Assembly (NCBI GenBank): GCA_031260235.1
Contig: JAIRKG010000009.1
Span: 1-14,362 of the forward strand
DNA: 14,362 nt
From: Dysgonamonadaceae bacterium
Lineage (GTDB): Bacteria > Bacteroidota > Bacteroidia > Bacteroidales > Azobacteroidaceae
Direction of reading: 5' to 3'
The position numbers were made by a program, and so were the translations under genes. Below, in pieces: positions 7,857 to 14,362 of the stretch. The notes under the pieces were generated by a model. That model was not told the origin of the DNA. It did no database searches and saw only the letters and a list, made by a program, of their open reading frames with translations. How positions within the stretch are numbered: position 1 is the first letter of the stretch; every line of letters begins with the position of its first letter.

Positions 7857-10586
7857 GTGAAACGATATAATATTTTTAAATCACGCAAACCCAATGGAAA
7901 GTTTGCATTTTCATCCCTGCTTTTATTCTTCGGAATCGTAATAAACAGTGAGATAATTTATGCTCAGGACTACAATGCTTCGCCGACAGGCAACACAGGG
8001 AAAGTTGAGGCGGACGTTATCGAACTGGAACAGGGAAGCAATACGGTGAACGCACTGAAAGGGCGAGTAAGCGGCGTTGAAGTAGAAAACGGCAAACTGA
8101 AAATACGCGGACAAAGCAATGTTGAAGATAAATTGGCAGAACCGCTGGTGATTATAGACGGCGTGCAGTTGCCTTCGGGATTTTCATGGTCTGCCAACGA
8201 CCAATTCAGTCCGCTGAACCTGCTTAACTCGTCAAGCATCGAAAGCGTTGAAATACTCAAAGACGCCGATGCTACCGCTATTTATGGCGGGAAAGGCGCC
8301 AATGGAGTAGTTGTTATCAAAACAAAAAAGGTGCTGGAACAAAAACTACGCGTTTCGGTTTCCGCTGCCGCAGGTAGTACGGGCGTTGACAGTTGGTATG
8401 ATTTCCTTTCTACCGGCGAATATCTGGATATCAGGAACAAAGCTTTTGCGGCAGACGGAATTACGCCTGACGAAAAGAATGCCTACGACCTTTTGTTGTG
8501 GGGCGACAAATATAACACCGACTGGCAAAAAGAATTCTTGGGACAGAAAGGGAAAGTGTATAATGGAAACATAAGCATTTCCGGCGGAATAAGCAACAAA
8601 ACAACCTTTTTCATCAATGCGGGTTACTTCGAGAGCGGAACGGTGTTGCTGGCAGAACCCGACGACAAGCAACAGCGTATCAATACCAAACTGCTGGTCA
8701 ATCACCGGGGACTGAACAACAAATTAGATATTACCGCTTCCATTGCTTTCAATAAACTGAACATACAAAGCAGAGGCGATAATCCATCAAGCAACCTTAT
8801 CAATGCTCCCAATCAGCCGCTTTATAATGACGACGGATCGCTTTACTGGCTTAATTCATCTGTCGTTAATCCGTTAAGACATAAATATGTAGTAACGCAA
8901 AATAAAGGAACGGACTTGATTACCAATTTGCAGACACATTACAGCTTTTCGTCCGATTTGAATGCGATATTAGACGTCGGTTACAGCAGGAACACCGCCG
9001 AACAGTTTCAATCTTATAGCGGAAAGTATTTAAATCCCTATGCGAACAATTCGTATAAAAACCGCGTGCTTGCGGGCGATAGCTACAATGAGAAATTTCT
9101 CGTAGAACCCCGTATCAACTATACTAAAAAATGGGATAACCACTCTCTGACGGCATTGCTTGGGGCGTCTTACCAAGCCGATCATTTTGCAGGAGACGAT
9201 TTGGAACTCCGCGATTTCCCGTCGGAATTCTTTTTCAGAAACTACGCCGTAGCGCCGGTAAAATATCTGGTAAACAGCAATACGGAAGATATAAAACGCG
9301 CTTCCGTCTATACGCGCATCGGTTATGATTACAATGCAAAATACATATTTTCCGGTACAATAAGGCGAGACGGTTCGTCGATTTTCGACAGGGAAAACCG
9401 TTACGGCAATTTCTGGTCGCTTGCCGGCGCTTGGATCTTTTCGGATGAAAATTTTATCCGTAACAATCTCGGATTTCTAAATTACGGAAAACTGAAAATA
9501 AGTCACGGAGTTACGGGCAACGACAATGTTACGCCTTTCCAGTATATTACCGCTTATGGAGCGTCAACGTATCCTTACGAAGGCGGGGCGGGACTGATTC
9601 TCAAAAGGGTAGCCAATCCCCAGTTTAGCTGGGAAAAAACTCAAAAATCGGAAGTACACCTCGACCTCGCTTTCCTGAACAACCGCCTGCAGGTGACCGG
9701 CGCCGGATACCTGCATATATCCAATTCTCTGGTAGGCAACCAGCCGACAGCCTTCCAGACGGGGGTAGATTCATACAAGGATGTGTTGCAGGACGTAGTT
9801 CTCCGGAGCAGGGGCATTGAACTTGATTTGGTTTCCACCAATATTCGCAACCGGAATTTCCAGTGGCTGACCACGCTTACGCTGACCATACCCGACAACA
9901 GCAGGATAACTTCATTCCCCGGTATAGAAAATACCTCGTATGCTTCAACACGCAAAGTAGGCGAACGCCTTAGCATAACCCGTCTCTATCAATTTACGGG
10001 CATCAATCCGGAAAACGGCGTGTCGACTGTGAAAGACGTTAATGAGGACGGGAAGATTACGGCTGCCGACGACAAACTGTTTCTGAAAGATACCGACCCC
10101 GATTATTACGGCGGATTGCATAATTCGTTCCGTTACAAAAACTGGCAATTGGACGCTTTTTTCTATTTTGAAAAAAGACCTTTCCAGGAAGGTTATCTGA
10201 AAACATACTACTATCCGGCAGGTTATATAGGAAAAAACGTCCCGCGTTCGCTGGTGAAAGATTACTGGTCACCGGAAAATCCGGGCGGTACACTGCCGGG
10301 ATTGACCACAACAACCACTTCCGATATCGGTTACGCCTATTTCAATCATTATACCGAATCGTCTGCCGTATATACCGATGCCTCGTATATCCGTTTGAAA
10401 AATGTCTCTTTGGCCTATACATTGCCGGAAGCGGCTACCCGTAAACTGAAAGCAAAGAATATACGGCTGTATGTGCGCGGCGAAAATTTATGGACGCTGA
10501 CCGAATTTGACGAATGGGATCCGGAAACACAGACGGCAGTGCCTGCTTTCAGAACAATTACCGCCGGAGCAACTTTATTGTTTTAA
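7857..10586 (+). CDS. SusC/RagA-like outer-membrane receptor lacking the N-terminal domain and obvious TonB box
   Basis: The GTG at 7857 gives a 909-residue protein beginning MKRYNIFKS with a signal peptide ending IYA (36); the frame is open to an earlier GTG at 7830, which lies in a hairpin arm, and there is no in-frame ATG at all. The plug domain (about 62-157) has NALKGRVSGVEV, PLVIIDGVQLP and ILKDADATAIYGGKGANGVVVI, then a 22-strand-type barrel runs to the C-terminal phenylalanine (ATLLF). It includes the SusC-typical calcium-loop-like DVNEDGKITAAD (from D727) followed by DPDYYGG. The usual carboxypeptidase-like domain and DEVVVTGYG-type TonB box are missing, and the plug is about ten residues shorter than normal. 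No Met after the start and no Cys were found. It is translated 17 bp ahead of its SusD-like partner. Substrate is unknown; peptides, glycans or metal complexes are possible. Confidence 0.88.
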   Translation: MKRYNIFKSRKPNGKFAFSSLLLFFGIVINSEIIYAQDYNASPTGNTGKVEADVIELEQGSNTVNALKGRVSGVEVENGKLKIRGQSNVEDKLAEPLVIIDGVQLPSGFSWSANDQFSPLNLLNSSSIESVEILKDADATAIYGGKGANGVVVIKTKKVLEQKLRVSVSAAAGSTGVDSWYDFLSTGEYLDIRNKAFAADGITPDEKNAYDLLLWGDKYNTDWQKEFLGQKGKVYNGNISISGGISNKTTFFINAGYFESGTVLLAEPDDKQQRINTKLLVNHRGLNNKLDITASIAFNKLNIQSRGDNPSSNLINAPNQPLYNDDGSLYWLNSSVVNPLRHKYVVTQNKGTDLITNLQTHYSFSSDLNAILDVGYSRNTAEQFQSYSGKYLNPYANNSYKNRVLAGDSYNEKFLVEPRINYTKKWDNHSLTALLGASYQADHFAGDDLELRDFPSEFFFRNYAVAPVKYLVNSNTEDIKRASVYTRIGYDYNAKYIFSGTIRRDGSSIFDRENRYGNFWSLAGAWIFSDENFIRNNLGFLNYGKLKISHGVTGNDNVTPFQYITAYGASTYPYEGGAGLILKRVANPQFSWEKTQKSEVHLDLAFLNNRLQVTGAGYLHISNSLVGNQPTAFQTGVDSYKDVLQDVVLRSRGIELDLVSTNIRNRNFQWLTTLTLTIPDNSRITSFPGIENTSYASTRKVGERLSITRLYQFTGINPENGVSTVKDVNEDGKITAADDKLFLKDTDPDYYGGLHNSFRYKNWQLDAFFYFEKRPFQEGYLKTYYYPAGYIGKNVPRSLVKDYWSPENPGGTLPGLTTTTTSDIGYAYFNHYTESSAVYTDASYIRLKNVSLAYTLPEAATRKLKAKNIRLYVRGENLWTLTEFDEWDPETQTAVPAFRTITAGATLLF

Positions 10587-10603
10587 TTATTTATATTACA
10601 ATC

Positions 10604-12001
10604 ATGAAACGTTTTAATAAACTATTTTATTTATTGGGCATTACTGTTTTGTTGTCTGTTGCATCCTGCAACGATATTTTGGATGTTGATTTGCCGAGTA
10701 ATGTCATTCCGAGGGAGGACGTTTTTTCCAATCAGGAAGCAATAGAAGCCGCCATAGATGGCTTGTATGCGGAAAATCTTTTCAATCTCGGCATTTATGA
10801 ATACGTCATTCCGATGTATCTTTCCCCTGCTTCGGATGAATCATATCACAATCTTCCGACCACTTATAATTTTGAAGAATTTCGAAAAAATGCCTACAGC
10901 GCTTCAAACTCATATATCGCACTCCTTTGGTCGTATCCTTACGAATCCGCTTTGCTGAGTAATGATGTGATTGAACAGTTATCCAAAACTACCGTTATTT
11001 CCGAAGAGGAAAAACAGCATTATATAGGCGAAGCCAAATATTTCAGGGCTTACGATTATTTTGTGTTGACAAATCTTTTCGGCGACGTCCCCTGGGTGAA
11101 ATCCAGCAATATCAGGGAAACAGGATTGCTTCCGCGCGAATCGAAAGAAAAAATCATCACCGATCCGGAAGGCATCATTGATGATTTGGAATACGCCAAA
11201 ACGTCATTGACAAACAGCGACAACGACAATACCCGCGTAACCCGTTCGGCTGCTTCCGCCCTGCTTGCCCGCGTTCTTCTGTATCACGAAGACTGGGCTA
11301 AAGCCGAAGCCGAAGCCACCGAAGTAATTGAAAATTCGGAATATGAACTGGAAACGGATTTGGACAAAGTATTTCTTCGTCCGAGCAAAGAAACTATTTT
11401 CAGGGCGTCGTCTGCAGCCGCCATGCCATCATACGTGGGACGAACTTACTTCGCCGTCATAGAATTAAATGCCTCGTATCTCAGGCTCACAGACGATTTG
11501 GTGAATTCTTTTGAAGAAAACGATTTGCGTAAGGAAAAATGGCTTAAAAACGAGACGGCGGGATATGTTCATGCCTACAAATACAAACGCAATACCGCAA
11601 CTGCCGCCGGCGACGCCGAAGACCTTGTTTTGTTGCGCTTGGCGGAACAATATCTGATTAGGGCGGAAGCGAGGGCGCAGCAAGGAAATCTTTCCGGCGC
11701 AATTGCCGACCTGGATACGATAAGAAACCGTGCGGGGCTGTCCGATTTGTCTGACACGCTGTCGAAAGAAGATGTTTTGCTGGCTGTGGAAAACGAACGC
11801 CGCCACGAATTGTTTGTGGAAGAAGCCCATCGTTTGTGGGATCTTGTCCGTACGGGACGCGCCGCCGCCATTTTGGGAAACAAAACCAACTTCCCCGATA
11901 AACAGTGGGAACCCTACAAAGCATTATTGCCCATACCGGAAAAGGAACTTACCCTGAACAGCAGCCTTACGCAGAATCCGGGGTATGCGGAGATAAAATA
12001 A
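10604..12001 (+). CDS. SusD/RagB-like surface lipoprotein
   Basis: A 465-residue substrate-binding lid of a SusCD-type transporter. The signal ends in the lipobox VASC (C22), followed by Asn-Asp, an acidic pattern that favours export to the cell surface in Bacteroidetes. The N-terminal TPR part (about 45-230) has NQEAIEAAIDGLYAE and GEAKYFRAYDYFVLTNLFGDVPW. The C-terminal SusD domain has LRLAEQYLIRAEARAQQG (344-361), AIADLDTIRNRAG, ENERRHELFVEEAHRLWDLVR (396-416) and the terminal LLPIPEKEL...LTQNPGY. It is slightly shorter than many SusD proteins (about 500-600). The frame stays open upstream to 10514, but ATG 10604 gives the signal peptide and a 17-bp gap after the receptor gene. Only two Met occur in the mature part. 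Confidence 0.93.
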   Translation: MKRFNKLFYLLGITVLLSVASCNDILDVDLPSNVIPREDVFSNQEAIEAAIDGLYAENLFNLGIYEYVIPMYLSPASDESYHNLPTTYNFEEFRKNAYSASNSYIALLWSYPYESALLSNDVIEQLSKTTVISEEEKQHYIGEAKYFRAYDYFVLTNLFGDVPWVKSSNIRETGLLPRESKEKIITDPEGIIDDLEYAKTSLTNSDNDNTRVTRSAASALLARVLLYHEDWAKAEAEATEVIENSEYELETDLDKVFLRPSKETIFRASSAAAMPSYVGRTYFAVIELNASYLRLTDDLVNSFEENDLRKEKWLKNETAGYVHAYKYKRNTATAAGDAEDLVLLRLAEQYLIRAEARAQQGNLSGAIADLDTIRNRAGLSDLSDTLSKEDVLLAVENERRHELFVEEAHRLWDLVRTGRAAAILGNKTNFPDKQWEPYKALLPIPEKELTLNSSLTQNPGYAEIK

Positions 12002-12004
12002 AAA

Positions 12005-12508
12005 ATGAAAGCATTTAGTATTAAATTAGTTAATATATTGATAATTTGCTTGTTAATATCAATATATGGTTGTGAAACTCCAAGTACAAATAGTGAAAAT
12101 GAATTAACTATACATGAAGAAAATGTAGCCAGTCATTATTCTTCGGATAAAAATATACTTAAAATAATTGGATACAACACTATTTATTCAAAAGACGAAG
12201 ACGAGATTTTAAAACTTATAGAACTCAGAAAAGAACTGGAAGAATTGGCAGCAAATAGGAAACATTCAGAAATACATGCTGTCAAAAATATTTATGTCAA
12301 TGAAGATGGATCTTCATATAGACTTTATTTTCCTATGCATTCAGCGATAATCTTGGATGAGAATGGTAAAACCTATTATACCGATGAGAAAGGATTATTA
12401 AAAGAGTCTATATCGAATATTTATAATCTTAAACTGATATGGAGAAAGAAAACAAAATTCATAGTGGGAACTGCGAATAATATAATTGAGGACGATAAGA
12501 TAATTTAA
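12005..12508 (+). CDS. Lipoprotein of unknown function, probably the 5' part of a gene broken by a stop codon
   Basis: This 167-residue product starts 3 bp after the SusD-like stop. It has a signal with a plausible lipobox (SIYGC, C23), then a hydrophilic Lys/Asn/Ile/Glu-rich body with a short helical stretch at about 65-85 (EILKLIELRKELEELAA) and beta-rich repeats such as YRLYFP and KTYYTDEKGLLKES. I do not recognise a family. Base composition is clearly more A+T-rich than the SusCD genes, suggesting a different origin. The TAA at 12506-12508 is followed in the same frame by 121 further sense codons to 12874, so the gene was probably once 289 residues plus the replaced stop. A truncated lipoprotein may still be made. 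Confidence 0.6.
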   Translation: MKAFSIKLVNILIICLLISIYGCETPSTNSENELTIHEENVASHYSSDKNILKIIGYNTIYSKDEDEILKLIELRKELEELAANRKHSEIHAVKNIYVNEDGSSYRLYFPMHSAIILDENGKTYYTDEKGLLKESISNIYNLKLIWRKKTKFIVGTANNIIEDDKII

Positions 12509-12874
12509 AAAATTCCATTAACGGTTGATGGTAGTTCCAATATATTCAAAGGAACCTATAATAAAGCAAAAAACATATTGATATTTAATATGGGTGAGAA
12601 AATTATCGATAGTGATCACAAAGATAATATTTCCCTGAGAGGTGCTAATGAAAATAAAGTTTCCTGTTATGAAAATCACGGAGGTATAATTTGTTCTTTG
12701 GCTTTTGGTCTATATCAGGGAGGATGTGATTATAGTAGCACTTCTTGTATGGATCACAATGGGCATGGTGTTTTCAGCACTACCACCGACTGTAATACTT
12801 TTATACTGAGTGACTGTTGTTTGTCGCTATGCGAAGGTAACTGTTGGAATGAGATTATGCAGTATGTATTTTAA
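12509..12874 (+). pseudogene. Cysteine-rich 3' part of the interrupted lipoprotein gene
   Basis: The frame of the upstream lipoprotein continues here without a stop until 12874. The first residues (KIPLTVDGSSNIFKGTY) read as a natural continuation of the preceding protein. The last 75 residues hold nine cysteines, with spacings such as SDCC, SLCEGNC and several His (ENHGG, DHNGHG), consistent with a disulfide-rich or metal-binding domain. If translated separately, start candidates are TTG 12578 and ATG 12590, neither with a good ribosome binding site, and the product would lack a signal peptide. A CAA-to-TAA change at 12506 would explain the break; sequencing error cannot be excluded. The family was not recognised. 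Confidence 0.55.
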
Positions 12875-12888
12875 TTTTAGGAAAAACA

Positions 12889-13266
12889 ATGAATTTAATA
12901 ACAGGCGTTTTCACAACGTGGGATTTTATAGTTCCCATACTCATCACTGTTGGTTATGCGGTATCCGTAAAGGATAAGAACGAATATGTGCTGTTTTTCT
13001 CCACTTTTTTCAGTTGGTACTTTTTATTGTTTGTGATTGGAAATTTCGCAGGGGAATATATTGCACATCATCCGGTTTTGGCAACAAGTCGCGAATTAAT
13101 ATTCAAGGCAGGTATATTGCCGGGGTTGCTGTTTTGGCATCTGGTTTATCCTTTCCGTAAAACGGAAAGAAACAAGCGGTTGACGCTCTTTTTTGCGGGT
13201 TCTACGCTGGTAGTAGTCGGATTTTTTGTTTTTCTGATAATTGCCCATTCTTTTTCCGATATGTAA
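12889..13266 (+). CDS. Small membrane protein of unknown function
   Basis: A 125-residue hydrophobic protein with four likely membrane segments at about 10-26, 33-53, 70-88 and 99-119, and basic residues (KTERNKR, 91-97) between the third and fourth. An AGGA sequence lies 7 bp before the ATG, a better ribosome binding site than its neighbours have. It starts 14 bp after the cysteine-rich reading frame and so probably shares its transcript. No family signature was recognised. A possible terminator follows about 60 bp after the stop. Confidence 0.75.
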   Translation: MNLITGVFTTWDFIVPILITVGYAVSVKDKNEYVLFFSTFFSWYFLLFVIGNFAGEYIAHHPVLATSRELIFKAGILPGLLFWHLVYPFRKTERNKRLTLFFAGSTLVVVGFFVFLIIAHSFSDM

Positions 13267-13324
13267 AAAAGGGCAATTTGGAATTTACGCTATCGAGGTT
13301 AGATGGACACATTTCCATCATGGA

Positions 13325-13350
13325 AATCATTTGCAATGATTGGATTTTTT
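13325..13350 (+). terminator. Possible terminator after the membrane protein gene
   Basis: AATCATT (13325-13331), loop TGC and AATGATT (13335-13341) form a 7-bp stem followed three bases later by six T residues (13345-13350). The stem is A+T-rich and weak. An adjacent perfect hairpin, ATTTCCA/TGGAAAT (13311-13327), partly overlaps it and could be an alternative fold. Confidence 0.45.
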
Positions 13351-13352
13351 CT

Positions 13353-13382
13353 GGATTGCTTCGGCTTCGCCTCGCAATGACG
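13353..13382 (-). repeat. REP-like palindromic repeat, copy 2 (inverted)
   Basis: Read on the minus strand this begins CGTCATTGCGAG and folds as TTGC-GA-GGC-GAA-GCC-GAA-GCAA. The flanks (TTGCGA, GAAGCAA) and the GAA loop equal those of copy 1 at 5934-5966, while the inner stem has changed from GCCGC/GCGGC to GGC/GCC and remains paired. It starts 2 bp after the T-tract of a possible terminator, so both copies in the window lie beside terminators. Confidence 0.75.
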
Positions 13383-13459
13383 GAGGCGAGTTGCATCTTC
13401 TCGATAGACAATCAAAAAAACACCCTAAATGTGGTATTACAGCAATAAAAGTCCCACTG

Positions 13460-13467
13460 TGCCTTTG
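13460..13467 (+). promoter_or_regulatory. Weak -7-like element before the tandem repeats
   Basis: TGCCTTTG, followed by CACC, resembles the Bacteroidetes -7 element with one mismatch (TG for TA). No TTTG is found at the proper distance upstream. If active, the transcript would run through the 21-bp repeats and give the gene at 13719 a leader of about 245 nt. Confidence 0.2.
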
Positions 13468-13479
13468 CACCGTTTTCAG

Positions 13480-13647
13480 GTAGCGACCCTGAAGTTCCCG
13501 ATAATTACCGGAAAGTGAAAAGTAATTACTTGAAGGTTTAAAGTAATTACTTGAAGATTGGAAGTAACTACTTGAAGATTTAAAGTAATTACCTGAAAGT
13601 TCAAAGTAATTACCCGAAAACTTCCGGTAATGACCGGAAAATCCTGT
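13480..13647. repeat. Eight tandem 21-bp units centred on GTAATTAC
   Basis: The stretch is exactly 8 x 21 bp, with units starting at 13480, 13501, 13522, 13543, 13564, 13585, 13606 and 13627. The common core is GTAATTACTTGAAG, followed by a looser tail ending in AAA. Four units (3, 4, 6 and 7) contain the perfect palindrome GTAATTAC; units 2, 5 and 8 differ at one base and unit 1 is degenerate, so the centre of the array is best conserved. At the downstream end TTCCGG (13622-13627) and CCGGAA (13634-13639) form an extra inverted repeat. The minus strand is open across the array but lacks a start codon. The array lies in the 452-bp gap 13267-13718, which holds no convincing gene. Confidence 0.9.
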
Positions 13648-13718
13648 TAGACAACAAATTAAAGAACAAAAAACAGAGCAGTCCGGCTCTAATTATTCAC
13701 CTAAAATATGTAATTGAT

Positions 13719-14234
13719 ATGAAACGCAACATGATTATTCTATTCTTTTTATTGTCTGTTTTGACGTCTGCGCAGGCGCAGGAAACACTGCCCTATAAAC
13801 CGTGGCAAGAGTTCAACAACGATACACTCAAGTATCTGGAATATAATTTTAATACAAGAGGCGCCCAATACAACGGCAGGACAGTAAAGGAACTGTTCGA
13901 TGATTTTGAATTGCCGGTTACATTTGTTGTCAGTCGGACGTGGCGGGACGATTATGCAACAGGTGCATCTGTATTAGTTCATCTTCATTTAGGTATACAT
14001 TCCGTACAGGGAGAGGAAGACAAACCGAGTGATTTATATGATTATTATGTAAGGGTGTCTTTTGCAAATCCCCCTTTACTTGAAGATTTCATGAAAGTAT
14101 TTGATCATAGAATCAGCACCAAATGGACGCCCCAAGTATACGAATTTCTAAAAGACTTGAAGCTATCGAGAACAGGTAGTAATCCTTATATCATTGAACG
14201 GCGTAAGCGAAACGCAGAAAAAACAGGTAATTGA
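13719..14234 (+). CDS. Secreted protein of unknown function
   Basis: A 171-residue protein with a clear signal peptide (1-20, AQA/QE) and no lipobox or further membrane segment, so it should be periplasmic or secreted. The mature part is mixed alpha/beta and rich in aromatic and charged residues (WQEF, YLEYNF, DLYDYYVRVSF) and ends in a basic tail (ERRKRNAEKTGN). VKELFDDFELPVTFVVSRTW at 56-75 is the most distinctive segment. No known family was recognised. It follows the tandem-repeat region after 71 bp that include a small AGAGC/GCTCT hairpin (13675-13690). The partial gene 26 bp downstream also starts with a signal peptide, suggesting a unit of exported proteins. Confidence 0.75.
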   Translation: MKRNMIILFFLLSVLTSAQAQETLPYKPWQEFNNDTLKYLEYNFNTRGAQYNGRTVKELFDDFELPVTFVVSRTWRDDYATGASVLVHLHLGIHSVQGEEDKPSDLYDYYVRVSFANPPLLEDFMKVFDHRISTKWTPQVYEFLKDLKLSRTGSNPYIIERRKRNAEKTGN

Positions 14235-14260
14235 AAAATGAAAATGTCAATAAAATTTTT

Positions 14261-14362
14261 ATGAAAAAGAATTGCTTAGCATTTATATTCATTTTGTTAT
14301 TCACCGGCAGTCTGTACAGTCAGAATGTCTATAAAGAAGCTGTGGAGAAGACAATAGGAACA
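14261..14362 (+). CDS. Start of a secreted protein, cut by the window edge
   Basis: An open frame from ATG 14261 runs 34 codons to the end of the window. It begins MKKNCLAFIFILLF, a typical signal peptide with likely cleavage after LYS in GSLYSQ (about residue 20). The 26-bp gap to the preceding gene suggests co-transcription. Nothing can be said about function. Confidence 0.65.
   Translation, partial: MKKNCLAFIFILLFTGSLYSQNVYKEAVEKTIGT

Noticed and set aside
6942..10586. A single SusC gene split by a frameshift or stop
   Set aside because: Both reading frames contain a complete set of plug motifs and separate signal peptides, so joining them would give a protein with two plugs.
10514..10603. 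Upstream extension of the SusD-like frame to an ATG at 10514
   Set aside because: It overlaps the end of the receptor gene and would bury the lipoprotein signal; ATG 10604 starts directly at the signal peptide.
13480..13647. CRISPR array
   Set aside because: The units are directly adjacent, without unique spacers of regular length, and no cas gene is present.
13330..13692. Open minus-strand frame of 121 codons through the tandem repeats, encoding F-x-x-S-G-N-Y heptapeptides
   Set aside because: There is no ATG, GTG or TTG start before the repeats, and the frame also runs through the REP-like element. The openness follows from the 21-bp period being a multiple of three.

Overview
The window reads as a chromosomal segment of a Bacteroidales-type bacterium. 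The evidence is a SusC/RagA-like and SusD/RagB-like pair, start codons without strong Shine-Dalgarno sequences, promoters of the Bacteroidetes form (TTTG near -33, TAnnTTTG near -7), and lipoprotein and secretion signals typical of the phylum. All recognisable genes lie on the + strand. No tRNA, rRNA, CRISPR array, transposase or phage gene was seen.

Region 1 (about 160-6030) is a complete L-arabinose catabolic operon with its own promoter and a strong terminator: araD (epimerase), araA (isomerase), araB (ribulokinase) and a sodium/solute symporter of the SSF family. The symporter would bring in L-arabinose; AraA makes L-ribulose, AraB phosphorylates it, and AraD makes D-xylulose 5-phosphate for the pentose phosphate pathway. 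An imperfect palindrome just after the promoter is a candidate operator. No regulator gene is in the window. A REP-like hairpin repeat sits between the last stop codon and the terminator.

Region 2 (about 6065-12001) is the unusual part. A nested dyad overlapping a promoter precedes four genes: a secreted protein with three heavy-metal-associated (HMA) type repeats, a SusC-like protein that ends exactly after the plug domain and carries a cysteine-rich plug loop, a SusC-like barrel protein that has a plug but lacks the usual N-terminal carboxypeptidase-like domain and an obvious TonB box, and a SusD-like surface lipoprotein. No glycoside hydrolase is present. I infer an outer-membrane uptake or binding system for a metal or metal complex rather than a glycan locus. 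The mature proteins are nearly free of methionine (three in roughly 1,780 residues), and the barrel protein has neither internal Met nor Cys.

Region 3 (about 12005-13266) is more A+T-rich. It holds a lipoprotein gene interrupted by one in-frame stop, whose downstream half is cysteine-rich, and a small membrane protein.

Region 4 (13267-13718) has no convincing gene. It contains a possible terminator, a second inverted copy of the REP-like element, and eight tandem 21-bp units built around the palindrome GTAATTAC. It is followed by a small secreted protein of unknown function and the start of another secreted protein cut by the window edge.
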